In this document: piece after piece, positions 43,627 through 51,547 of the stretch
Layout: the number at the start of each line of letters is the position of its first letter
Numbering within the stretch: the first letter of the stretch is position 1
Source: Chloroflexota bacterium
GTDB lineage: Bacteria; Chloroflexota; Anaerolineae; JAAYZQ01
NCBI GenBank assembly: GCA_018606645.1
Contig: JAGVRI010000002.1
Location: 1 to 64,000 of the forward strand
Length of the DNA stretch: 64,000 bases
Direction of reading: 5' to 3'
Position numbers and translations under genes: made by a program
The notes under the pieces: generated by a model
What the model was told of the DNA's origin: nothing
Database searches by the model: none
Seen by the model: only the letters and a program-made list of their open reading frames with translations

Positions 43627-43668
43627 CAGATGGGACTCTGCCCAAGTCATGCGGCAGAGCCCCATCTG
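43627..43668 (-). other. Stable intercistronic stem-loop between the solute-binding protein and permease genes
   Basis: A 16-base stem (43627-43642 with 43653-43668) around a 10-base loop. In the minus-strand RNA all 16 pairs form, one as G-U. No T-run follows, so it is more likely to stabilise the upstream mRNA or reduce read-through than to terminate fully. Confidence 0.75.
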
Positions 43669-43711
43669 TCCGTACTCTTTGACCAAGGGCGTGAACCCGG
43701 CAGGTCCCGCC

Positions 43712-45370
43712 TTATGGTTCGATCCAGACGTTCTGGAAGCGGAACGGACCCGTTGGATGCAACTTGAAGTTCTTGATCTTTTTGTCCATGACCACGATCT
43801 GGGTTTCATGGTCGATCGTGATCCACGGCGGGTCCTGGGCAATCAGCTTCTGGGCCTGGATGTACAGTTCGGTGCGTTTGGCCCGGTCCAAGGTCGTCCG
43901 CGCCTCCCTGAGCAAGGCGTCCACCTGCTCGTTTTTGTAGTAGCCCATGTTAAAGCCGGCTGGAGGCCACTGTTCGCCGCTGAGCAGAATGTAGAGGTGA
44001 TTGTCGGGGTCGCCGTTGTCTCCGATCCAGGACATCTCCATGAGGTCGTATTCGGCTTTCTCCGGCGGGACAATCACCTTGTCCAGGTAGGTGCCCCACT
44101 CAAAGGTCTCGATCTTGCAGTCAATGCCGACCGCCTTCAAGTCAGCCTGGATGGCGGTTCCCATAGCCACCGGCTGCTGCATCCCGGATCCCGATTCGGG
44201 GACCCAGAAGACGCAGGAGAAACCATTGGGATAGCCGGCCTCGGCCAGCAGTTGCTTGGCCTTCTCGGGATTGTAGTCGTAGCGCTGGAGGTCGTCGGTA
44301 TAACTCCAGACCACCGGCGGCAGCGGGTTAATCGCCAGCAGTCCCGTCCCTTTGAGGATGTTGTCCACGATCGCTTGCTTGTTGACTGCATAGTTCATCG
44401 CCTGACGGACGCGGGTGTCCTTGTAGGGGTCGCGAGTATGGTTGAATGCCACCCACCAGGTATGCATACCCGGCTGCTCCACCACCGTAAATCGCGGGTC
44501 CTGTTTCAGGCGGGCCAGTTCATCCGGCGGGATGTTGACGATAAAATTGACCCCGCCCGCCTCCAATTCGGTCAGACGGGACTGATCCTCAATGATGGGG
44601 CGGAAGATCACGCGGTCTATGTTGGGCGGCTTTCCCCAGTAATCGGGGTTCTTTTCCAGCACGACCTCTACCCCAGGCGTCCAGCTTACGAACTTGAAGG
44701 GACCCGTGCCCACGGGTTGGAGTGAGAAATCCCGCCCCAGTTTCTTGATCGCCTCGGGGCTCCCGATGGACGCCGGATGCATGGCCAGATGGTTGAGGAA
44801 CGGGGCAAAGATCTCTTTGAGGGTGATGTTCACTGTGTATTCGTCCACCACCTCCACCTTGTCGACCATGCCCCAGGTGAATTCGGCATAGGGGAATTCG
44901 CCAGTGTCATGGTACGGGTGATTAGGATCGAACTGCCGTTCCAGGTTGAACTTGACGGCTTCGGCGTTGAAATCGGTGCCATCGTGGAATTTGATCCCTT
45001 TGCGCAGATGGAGAGTGTAAACCAACCCGTCGTCTGAGATCTCCCACGATTCGGCCAGTCCCGGTTCCACTTCGGTACTTTCATCCTTGAATTCCAGCAG
45101 TCGGTCAAAGATGTTGTACGAGGCACGGTGGGAGTTATAGTCGCTGATCTGCACGGAATCCAGAGATGTCGGTTCTGCCTGCAACCCGACAATGATCGTA
45201 CCACCCTGAGGGATCTGCGCCGGCTGGGCGGCTGTCGGCGCGGCCGTGGCCGGAGCGGCCGGCGAAGGGGAAGCCGGTGGCACGGTCGGAGCAGCAGTCG
45301 GACGGCAGGCTGCTAACAGACTCATACATACGAGTATCACGAAAGGCACAATCCATTTTCTGCGGTACAT
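43712..45370 (-). CDS. ABC transporter substrate-binding lipoprotein, peptide family (SBP_bac_5)
   Basis: 552 residues. Lipoprotein signal with LLAAC, cysteine C22, then an Ala/Pro/Thr-rich tether to about residue 50. The fold matches DppA/OppA-type proteins (GGTIIVGLQAEPTSLDS, LHLRKGIKFHDGTDFNAEAVKFNLER, PVGTGPFKFVSWTPG, VRQAMNYAVNKQAIVDNIL). The ligand may be a peptide, a glycan or a metal complex. AAGGAGGAG 6 bases before ATG 45370 is a strong ribosome-binding site, as expected for a highly made binding protein. Confidence 0.92.
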   Translation of the reverse strand: MYRRKWIVPFVILVCMSLLAACRPTAAPTVPPASPSPAAPATAAPTAAQPAQIPQGGTIIVGLQAEPTSLDSVQISDYNSHRASYNIFDRLLEFKDESTEVEPGLAESWEISDDGLVYTLHLRKGIKFHDGTDFNAEAVKFNLERQFDPNHPYHDTGEFPYAEFTWGMVDKVEVVDEYTVNITLKEIFAPFLNHLAMHPASIGSPEAIKKLGRDFSLQPVGTGPFKFVSWTPGVEVVLEKNPDYWGKPPNIDRVIFRPIIEDQSRLTELEAGGVNFIVNIPPDELARLKQDPRFTVVEQPGMHTWWVAFNHTRDPYKDTRVRQAMNYAVNKQAIVDNILKGTGLLAINPLPPVVWSYTDDLQRYDYNPEKAKQLLAEAGYPNGFSCVFWVPESGSGMQQPVAMGTAIQADLKAVGIDCKIETFEWGTYLDKVIVPPEKAEYDLMEMSWIGDNGDPDNHLYILLSGEQWPPAGFNMGYYKNEQVDALLREARTTLDRAKRTELYIQAQKLIAQDPPWITIDHETQIVVMDKKIKNFKLHPTGPFRFQNVWIEP

Positions 45371-45491
45371 TGGATCTCCTCCTTTAGCATGAACTGCACC
45401 ATTCACCAATTTTTCCATTTGAGATAATTCTCGCTCTCTTCTCTGTTCTTCCCTCCTTTCCGCTGGTTCAAGAGTTCCAGCAGGCGCTGTA

Positions 45492-45529
45492 GGGGCGCTG
45501 TCCGACGGCGCTCGCAGGCACGGCGCCCC
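45492..45529 (-). terminator. Hairpin after the molybdenum hydroxylase gene
   Basis: GGGGCGC (45492-45498) pairs with GCGCCCC (45523-45529) with a 24-base loop that can fold further. It begins 2 bases after the hydroxylase stop. It may be a terminator or attenuator before the binding-protein gene; no U-tract is seen. Confidence 0.4.
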
Positions 45530-45531
45530 GT

Positions 45532-47736
45532 TCATTGTGCCTGGCTTTCAGCACGTTTCTTTTTGAGCGCCAGCAGCACATCCTCGGCCTTGACCGGCAA
45601 CCTGGTGAACCAGATGCCCGTCGCGTCGTGGATGGCATCCAAGATGGCCGGGGCCAACATCAGCATCGGCATCTCGCCCACCCCCCGGATGCCGTAGGCC
45701 CCCTGGGGATCGGCCACTTCCAGGATGATCGGGTGGACCTCATCTGGGACATCATAGACGGTTGGGATCAAATAGTCGGCGTAGCTCTTGGTCCGCAGTT
45801 GGCCATTTTCCATGATAAAATCCTCTAGGAGGGTCCAACCTGCGGCCTGGGCAATGGCCCCCTCGATCTGGCCCTCGACCTGCATCGGGTTGATGGCCCG
45901 GCCGACGTCGTGGGCGGCCCACACCCGTTTCAAGGTAACCTGGCCGGTCTCTGGATTGACCTCGACTTCGACGATCTGGGTGCCATAGCCATAGGTGACA
46001 TGAGGATCGCACACCCCTGTTTGCGGATCGAACATGGTGGTTGGGCGGGAGCGGTAGGTGCGTTCGGCGCATGCCGGCCGTTCCCCTCGCTGCCACGCTT
46101 CGAGCGCCGCCTCGCAGGCCAGTTTGATGGCGTTGCTGCCCATGAATGACGAGCGAGAGGCGCTGCAACTGCCTGCCTCTGGCACTTCAGCCGTGTCATC
46201 GTTCACCAGCGTCACCCGTTCGTAGGGGATGTCCAATACCTCGGCGGCGACCTGAGAGAGGACGGCCAGAACCCCCTGCCCGACCTCCGAGACACCGGTC
46301 TTGATTACAGCCCGCTCAATCGTTGTGTCCCCATACAGCTCACAGCGGGCGCTGAACTTGTCCGGAAAGCCAAAACTATAACACACGTTCTTGTAACCGG
46401 CGGCGACGCCGATGCCGCGCAGGGTGCGCGTTGAGGGTTGATCGCCCACGGAAGGTTTCCCCTCCTCGCTCCAATTCGCCGCTTCGGCGGCGTGCATCAA
46501 TGTCTCGCGGATCGAGACCCCGGCCGGAACGACACTTTGCGTCGGCAGTACCGATCCTTCCCGGAGGGCGTTTTTGAGTCGGAAAACGACCGGATCCATC
46601 CCCAGGGCGTCGGCCAGCCGCGCCATCTGCATCTCGGCAGCAAAGGTGGCCTGCAATGCCCCAAAGCCCCGAAAGGCCCCGGCTACCAAGTTGTTAGTAA
46701 AGACGTTGTAGCCATCCACATGGACGTTGGGTACTTCATATGGGCCGGTTGCCAGGCTGACGGCATTGTTCAATACCGCCGAACTGGATGAGCTGTAGGC
46801 GCCGATATCTGCGATCAACGTCGCCTCGACCGCCAATAGCTTGCCATCCCTTGTCGCCGCTGACCGGTAGTGCATATAATATGGGTGTCGTTTGTGATGT
46901 CCACGGAACGACTCCTGCCGATCCCAGACGATCTTGACCGGACGATGGATGCCCCGCTGGTCCAGGCAGTACGCGGCCAGTGCCAGTAAATGCTGGAGGG
47001 ACATGTCCTCCCGCCCGCCGAACGCGCCCCCGGCCACGGTATAGATCACCCGCACCCGGTCCACGGGCAGGCCCAACATGTGAGCGATCTGGTGCTGGTC
47101 GTCGTGGGACCACTGTCCGGCCGAATGGACGGTCACCCGTCCCTGCTCGTCGATATATCCGATGCCGGCCTCCGGCTGGAGATAGGCGTGTTCCTGATGG
47201 GGCGTGAAATAGTCGGATTCGACGATCACCACATCATCGCGGGCAAAGACGGCGGCCACGTCGCCCTTGCGGATATGCCGATGGGTCTGGATATTGTCCG
47301 GCCATCGGTCGTGGATGACCGGCGCTCCCGGTTTCATGGCCTCGCGGGGATCGGTGACAACCGGCAGGTCCTCGTACTCGATCCGGATCAGATCGCGGGC
47401 GCGGCGGGCCGCTCGTTCCGTTTCAGCAATGACCAGCGCCACGCGGTCGAACAGGGAGCGGACTTTGTCACCGTTCAGGGCGGGCTGGTCTTTGAAAATG
47501 AGACCGTACTCGTTCACCGGTACATCCCGATGGGTCAGGATGGCCACGACCCCCGGCACCCGCTCCGCCTCTGTGGTATCAATGGCCAGGATGCGGGCGT
47601 GGGGCCGGTCGCTGAACCGCACCTTGGCATAGAGCATCCCCTCCATATAGAGATCGCCGGGAAAACGGGCCCGACCGGTGACTTTGTCCACTGCGTCCGG
47701 GCGCAACAATCGCCGTCCGATGACTTGCTCTTTCAT
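45532..47736 (-). CDS. Molybdenum hydroxylase large subunit (xanthine dehydrogenase/aldehyde oxidase family)
   Basis: 734 residues. It opens with IGRRLLRPDAVDKVTGRARFPGD and has the aldehyde-oxidase a/b-hammerhead domain, then molybdopterin-binding segments (GGAFGGRED, AGAFRGFGALQ, TGVSEVGQGVLAVLSQ), and the active-site Glu in GIRGVGEMPM near the C-terminus. It should hydroxylate a purine, aldehyde or N-heterocycle at a Mo-pterin cytosine dinucleotide centre. The FAD and [2Fe-2S] partner subunits are not adjacent. Start 47736 has GGGAG 4 bases upstream; a longer frame to 47829 is possible. It heads a minus-strand unit with the transporter genes. Confidence 0.88.
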   Translation of the reverse strand: MKEQVIGRRLLRPDAVDKVTGRARFPGDLYMEGMLYAKVRFSDRPHARILAIDTTEAERVPGVVAILTHRDVPVNEYGLIFKDQPALNGDKVRSLFDRVALVIAETERAARRARDLIRIEYEDLPVVTDPREAMKPGAPVIHDRWPDNIQTHRHIRKGDVAAVFARDDVVIVESDYFTPHQEHAYLQPEAGIGYIDEQGRVTVHSAGQWSHDDQHQIAHMLGLPVDRVRVIYTVAGGAFGGREDMSLQHLLALAAYCLDQRGIHRPVKIVWDRQESFRGHHKRHPYYMHYRSAATRDGKLLAVEATLIADIGAYSSSSSAVLNNAVSLATGPYEVPNVHVDGYNVFTNNLVAGAFRGFGALQATFAAEMQMARLADALGMDPVVFRLKNALREGSVLPTQSVVPAGVSIRETLMHAAEAANWSEEGKPSVGDQPSTRTLRGIGVAAGYKNVCYSFGFPDKFSARCELYGDTTIERAVIKTGVSEVGQGVLAVLSQVAAEVLDIPYERVTLVNDDTAEVPEAGSCSASRSSFMGSNAIKLACEAALEAWQRGERPACAERTYRSRPTTMFDPQTGVCDPHVTYGYGTQIVEVEVNPETGQVTLKRVWAAHDVGRAINPMQVEGQIEGAIAQAAGWTLLEDFIMENGQLRTKSYADYLIPTVYDVPDEVHPIILEVADPQGAYGIRGVGEMPMLMLAPAILDAIHDATGIWFTRLPVKAEDVLLALKKKRAESQAQ

Positions 47737-47956
47737 CTGCTCCCAAGCCTCCCTTAAAATAGACCGCTCCCCGCCACGCGGGAGTCGAGGCTTTAGCCGG
47801 TCAACCGCCTGAAGGCTCCACTCCACCACCCGGAGTCGAGACCTCCGCCGCCGACCTCGATATTCTCATCCCTCATGGTGCCCCACCGGGCATGATTAAT
47901 CGTTCAAGTCCACCCGAAAACGGCAAGGGGTCCTATGCCCATCGCATTATACCGAC

Positions 47957-47968
47957 AAACGGACGTTT
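47957..47968. promoter_or_regulatory. Perfect 12-base palindrome at the RrF2 promoter, candidate operator
   Basis: AAACGGACGTTT: 5-base arms AAACG/CGTTT around GA. Its last base is the first base of the -35 box, a place where a repressor would block RNA polymerase. Autoregulation by the RrF2 protein is inferred only. Confidence 0.35.
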
Positions 47969-47996
47969 TGACAAAATCATTAACCACGAATATAAT
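47968..47996 (+). promoter_or_regulatory. Consensus promoter of the RrF2-UroD-DUF362-NapHG unit
   Basis: Perfect TTGACA (47968-47973), 17-base spacer, perfect TATAAT (47991-47996). The predicted leader before ATG 48064 is about 60 bases. A promoter this strong in front of a repressor-type gene suggests it is normally held off by a regulator. Confidence 0.85.
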
Positions 47997-48063
47997 GTCG
48001 AAAATCGGGTCCAAATTATCGGAAAATGGTGGCACGGAGGCCCGAAGAAAGGACGGATGAACG

Positions 48064-48480
48064 ATGGAAATCAGCCGGCGGATTGACTATGGGATTCGCG
48101 TCATTCTAGATCTGGTCACGCTGCCTCGAGAGACACGGGTTTCCACCGAAGAGATCTCCCTTCGCCAACAGATCCCGAATCCCTTCCTGGCCAAGATTAT
48201 CTCTCAACTCTCACTATCAGGGCTGATTACGACCTATCGAGGCCCCAGCGGGGGGGTTCAACTGGCCCGTCCTCCAGCCGAAATTAGCCTGCTTCAGGTG
48301 ATTGAGGCGCTGGAAGGCCCCATCCGCTTGAACCGCTGCACGACGCAACCCGACCTTTGCCCGCTGGAGGACCGCTGCCCAGTTCGTGATGTGTGGCTGA
48401 AAGCGCAGGAAACGCTGGTTGAACTGTTGGCCGAGACCACTTTTGACCGATTGGCCCAACGGCATGAGGTGAGCCAATGA
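48064..48480 (+). CDS. RrF2/IscR-family transcriptional regulator with Fe-S ligands
   Basis: 138 residues. Winged-helix domain at 1-75 (SRRIDYGIRVILDL, PNPFLAKIISQLSLSGLITTYRGPSGG recognition helix and wing), then C92, C99 and C105, close to the C92, C98 and C104 that bind [2Fe-2S] in IscR. It likely senses Fe-S status, oxygen or NO. AAAGGACGG precedes the ATG. The stop overlaps the next gene (ATGA), so it is the first gene of a five-gene unit and is placed to control it, and perhaps the divergent hydroxylase unit. Confidence 0.87.
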   Translation: MEISRRIDYGIRVILDLVTLPRETRVSTEEISLRQQIPNPFLAKIISQLSLSGLITTYRGPSGGVQLARPPAEISLLQVIEALEGPIRLNRCTTQPDLCPLEDRCPVRDVWLKAQETLVELLAETTFDRLAQRHEVSQ

Positions 48481-49466
48481 CCGAATGGAGCAAACGAGAA
48501 CGGCTGGAGGCGACGATCCGGGGTGAGTCAGCGGATCGACCGCCAGTGGCTTTGTGGAGGCATTTTCCCGGCGACGATCAGGATCCGCACGAACTGACTA
48601 CTTCGATCCTGGCGTTTCAACGGGAGTATGACTTTGATTTCATCAAGGTCACGCCGGCCAGCAGTTTTTGCGTTCGGGATTGGGGAGCGCAAGACCGCTG
48701 GGTGGGCAATGAGGAAGGGACGAGGGAATACACCTACCGTCCGGTGCAGGAGCCGGGGGATTGGGCGAGTTTACAACCACTGGACGCAGAATGCGGCGCG
48801 TTGGGAGCGCAGCTCCGCTGTCTAGAGCTGCTCCACCAGGCGCTGGGGGACGAGGTGCCGTTCATCCAGACCATCTTCAATCCTTTGGCGCAGGCCAAGA
48901 ACCTGGCTGGTCCGCAGACCTTGGTGGCCCATCTGCGCCAGGAACCGGCGGCGGTGCGAGCCGGGTTGGAGACGATCACGGAGACGACGGTGCAGTTTAT
49001 TGAGGCGGCGCGGCAGCGGGGGATCTCGGGCATCTTTTTGGCCGTGCAGCACGCCAGCTACGAGCTGTTAAGTGAGCGAGAGTACCAGGAGTATGGGGTG
49101 CCCTATGACCGCCGGATTCTGGAAGCGGCGGAAGGGCTGTGGCTCAACGTGTTGCATCTGCACGGCAATCGGGTGATGTTCGACCTGCTGTCTGACTATC
49201 CCGTGCAGGTGGTGAACTGGCACGATCGGGAGACCCCGCCGACGTTGCGCGAGGGACAGGCGCGGGTGCGAGGAGCGGTGTTGGGCGGATTGCGCCAGTG
49301 GGAGACGATGCTGCGCGGCACCCCCGACGATGTGCGGCGTGAAGCCCAGGATGCGATGCGGCAAACCGGCGGACGACGCTTTATCCTGGGCACCGGCTGT
49401 GTTACACCGATCACGGCTCCCTGGGCCAATCTCCGGGCGGCGCGGGAAGCGGTTTCCGGGCGATGA
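48477..49466 (+). CDS. Uroporphyrinogen decarboxylase-family protein (methyltransferase-like)
   Basis: 329 residues, TIM-barrel of the URO-D/CMST superfamily. It lacks the N-terminal substrate signature of true HemE and instead reads PPVALWRHFPGDDQDP, as in the group that includes corrinoid:coenzyme M methyltransferases. His residues in LNVLHLHGNR and a late Cys in GTGCVTP could form the zinc site where MtaA/CmuA have His-x-Cys...Cys, but the middle ligand is His rather than Cys. No corrinoid protein gene is adjacent. Starts within the RrF2 stop and overlaps the hydrolase gene that follows, so all three are translationally coupled. Substrate unknown. Confidence 0.75.
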   Translation: MTEWSKRERLEATIRGESADRPPVALWRHFPGDDQDPHELTTSILAFQREYDFDFIKVTPASSFCVRDWGAQDRWVGNEEGTREYTYRPVQEPGDWASLQPLDAECGALGAQLRCLELLHQALGDEVPFIQTIFNPLAQAKNLAGPQTLVAHLRQEPAAVRAGLETITETTVQFIEAARQRGISGIFLAVQHASYELLSEREYQEYGVPYDRRILEAAEGLWLNVLHLHGNRVMFDLLSDYPVQVVNWHDRETPPTLREGQARVRGAVLGGLRQWETMLRGTPDDVRREAQDAMRQTGGRRFILGTGCVTPITAPWANLRAAREAVSGR

Positions 49467-50443
49467 GTAAGCGACGCAAGTGGCTGGCTGTCGCCGCAGG
49501 TTGTGTGGCGGTCGCCGTGGTTGCGTTGGGGGTCGGTCCCTTCCTGGTCCCGGTGCCGCCCCTGACCGATACAGTGCCGCCTGAGGCGCTGGCCGATCCA
49601 GATAGCCGGTTTGCAGAGGTTCAGGGGCTGAAGGTCCACTACAAGATGGTGGGCGATGGACAGCCGGTGCTGGTGCTGCTGCACGGCTTTCTGGCCAGCA
49701 CCTTTTCCTGGCGGGAGGTGATGGAGCCGCTGGCCGAAACCGGGACGGTGATCGCCTTTGACCGTCCAGCCTTTGGTCTGACCGAGCGTCCCATGCCGGG
49801 TTCCTGGTCGGGGGAGAGTCCTTATGGCCCGGACGCCCAGGTCGAGCTCACCGTGGGCCTGTTGGATACACTGGCGGTGGAACAGGCGGTGTTGGTAGGT
49901 CATTCGGCCGGGGGACCGATTGCGGTGCTCACAGCTTTACGTTACCCGGAGCGGGTCAGGATGTTGGTGCTGGTGGCTCCGGCCATCTACACCGGGGGAA
50001 TGTTTCCCCGTTGGATACTCCCCGTGTTGCGGACCCCTCAGATGCGTCGCCTGGGGCCGCTGTTGGTTCGTTCGGTGCAACGATGGGGGGCAGACCTGGG
50101 GCATGCGGCGTGGCATGATCCTTCGCGGTTGACTCCGGAGGTGTGGGAAGGGTATCGGAAACCACTCCGCGCCGAGAATTGGGACCGGGCCTTGTGGGAA
50201 TTGGTGGTGGCCGGCCAGCCGCTGGACCTGGAGAAGCGGCTGACCGAGATCCAGGTGCCGGTGCTGGTGATCACCGGCGACGATGACCGGGTGGTGCCCA
50301 CCGAGCAGAGCATCCGCCTGGCGAATGAGATCCCCGGAGCGCAACTGGTGGTTCTTCCAGAGTGTGGACATGTACCCCAGGAAGAGTGCCCAGATGCCTT
50401 TACAAATGCGTTGAGAGGGTTTGTCTCGACAGTGGAGCGTTAA
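49463..50443 (+). CDS. Membrane-anchored alpha/beta hydrolase
   Basis: 326 residues. Hydrophobic segment at 7-29 forms a signal anchor, followed by the hydrolase domain. Oxyanion HGF near 74-76, nucleophile S148 in GHSAGG, acid D275 in TGDDDRVVP and base H303 in CGHVPQE complete a catalytic triad. Ester, amide or lactone hydrolysis outside the membrane is likely; substrate unknown. Overlaps the upstream UroD-family stop (ATGA) and ends 1 base before the DUF362 gene. Confidence 0.83.
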   Translation: MSKRRKWLAVAAGCVAVAVVALGVGPFLVPVPPLTDTVPPEALADPDSRFAEVQGLKVHYKMVGDGQPVLVLLHGFLASTFSWREVMEPLAETGTVIAFDRPAFGLTERPMPGSWSGESPYGPDAQVELTVGLLDTLAVEQAVLVGHSAGGPIAVLTALRYPERVRMLVLVAPAIYTGGMFPRWILPVLRTPQMRRLGPLLVRSVQRWGADLGHAAWHDPSRLTPEVWEGYRKPLRAENWDRALWELVVAGQPLDLEKRLTEIQVPVLVITGDDDRVVPTEQSIRLANEIPGAQLVVLPECGHVPQEECPDAFTNALRGFVSTVER

Positions 50444-50444
50444 C

Positions 50445-51518
50445 ATGAAAGAATCTGGAAGCCGTCTGAGCCGACGGCAGTTTGTCAAATTCCTGGTCGC
50501 CACGGGTCTGGGGGTTCCGCTCGTGTCGTGCCAGGGCGAGGAATTTCCTTCTTCGCAACCGTCGCCAGAACTGTTTGCGGGGACGCGCGTGGCGGTTGAG
50601 TCAGAAGAGATGGTTGCTTCTCCGGCTTCTCGTCCATCACCGGAAGCGTCTCCGGAGATGCCCGGGACGGTTCAGCCCGAGGCAGTTGCTTCGCCGCCGG
50701 GCGGCGGTCAGGCTTATCTGGCAGTGGCTCGGGGCCAGGACCCCAAGGCGATCACGCGGGCGGCTGTGGCGGCGTTGGGGGGCATGGAGCGATTTGTGCG
50801 GGCCGGGATGGACGTGATCATCAAACCCAATATCTGTGTGGATTATCATTCGTATGAATATGCAGCCACCACCAACCCCGAGGTGGTGGCGGCGCTGGTA
50901 GAGCTGTGTCTGGGCGCCGGGGCCAAACGAGTGCGGGTCATGGACAGTCCCTTTGCCGGCAGTGCCGAGAGCGCGTACGCCCGTAGCGGGATTGCCGACG
51001 CCGTAGCAGCGGCGGGCGGTGCCATGGAGGTGATGAATCAGGCCAAGTTTCGCCAGACCGAGATTCCCCACGGGCGGGATATTACCCGCTGGCCGATCTA
51101 TCAGGATGTGCTGACCGCCGACCTGGTTATCAACGTGCCGATTGCCAAGCACCACAGTTTGGCCCGTCTGACCCTGGGCGGCAAGAACCTGTTAGGCGTC
51201 ATCTTGAATCGCAACAAGATCCACGCCAACCTGGGGCAGCGCATTGCCGATCTGGTGAGCGCGATCCGGCCCACTCTGACGGTGGTCGATGCGGTGCGGG
51301 TTCTGATGGCCAACGGGCCGACCGGTGGCCGCCTGGACGATGTCCGAGTGATGAATACCGTCATTGCCAGCCATGATATTGTGGCTGCCGATGCCTGCGC
51401 TGCGACGCTTTTCGGCCTGACCGGTGAGCAGATCAGCTATATCAAAGCGGCGGCCGAGATGAACCTCGGCACGCTGGATTTGAGCGCCATCCGCATTGAG
51501 GAGATTACCGTTTCATAA
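50445..51518 (+). CDS. Tat-exported lipoprotein with DUF362 domain
   Basis: 357 residues. Twin-arginine signal SRRQFVKFLVATG with R10-R11 and lipobox cysteine C29 (PLVSC), then a Ser/Pro-rich spacer to about 95 and the DUF362 domain (VIIKPNICVDYHSYEYAATTNPEVV, AGAKRVRVMDSPFAG, VINVPIAKHHSLARLTLGGKNLLGVI). DUF362 proteins often occur with Fe-S proteins and are of unknown function; here no ferredoxin motif is in the protein itself. Export by Tat suggests folding, perhaps with a cofactor, before translocation. GGAG is 7 bases before ATG 50445. It precedes the NapH-NapG-like fusion. Confidence 0.82.
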   Translation: MKESGSRLSRRQFVKFLVATGLGVPLVSCQGEEFPSSQPSPELFAGTRVAVESEEMVASPASRPSPEASPEMPGTVQPEAVASPPGGGQAYLAVARGQDPKAITRAAVAALGGMERFVRAGMDVIIKPNICVDYHSYEYAATTNPEVVAALVELCLGAGAKRVRVMDSPFAGSAESAYARSGIADAVAAAGGAMEVMNQAKFRQTEIPHGRDITRWPIYQDVLTADLVINVPIAKHHSLARLTLGGKNLLGVILNRNKIHANLGQRIADLVSAIRPTLTVVDAVRVLMANGPTGGRLDDVRVMNTVIASHDIVAADACAATLFGLTGEQISYIKAAAEMNLGTLDLSAIRIEEITVS

Positions 51519-51547
51519 GATGGGGAGCCTTTGGAAAAGGATCAACG

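Larger units (their letters stand above)
47737..48063. promoter_or_regulatory. Divergent 327-base intergenic region
   Basis: It lies between the molybdenum hydroxylase gene (minus) and the RrF2 regulator gene (plus). It contains a perfect promoter on the plus strand (47968-47996) and a palindrome beside it; the minus-strand promoter for the hydroxylase unit is not obvious. An open frame 47892-48086 crosses the promoter and lacks a ribosome-binding site, so I treat the region as non-coding. Confidence 0.6.

Noticed and set aside
43325..44725. 466-codon open frame on the plus strand
   Set aside because: It is antisense to the permease and solute-binding protein genes, crosses the stem-loop, and shows no family signature.
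47892..48086. 64-codon open frame on the plus strand
   Set aside because: It runs over the perfect promoter of the RrF2 gene and has no ribosome-binding site.
48477..49466. Haem-biosynthetic uroporphyrinogen decarboxylase HemE
   Set aside because: The N-terminal substrate-binding signature of HemE is missing and no haem gene is in the unit.
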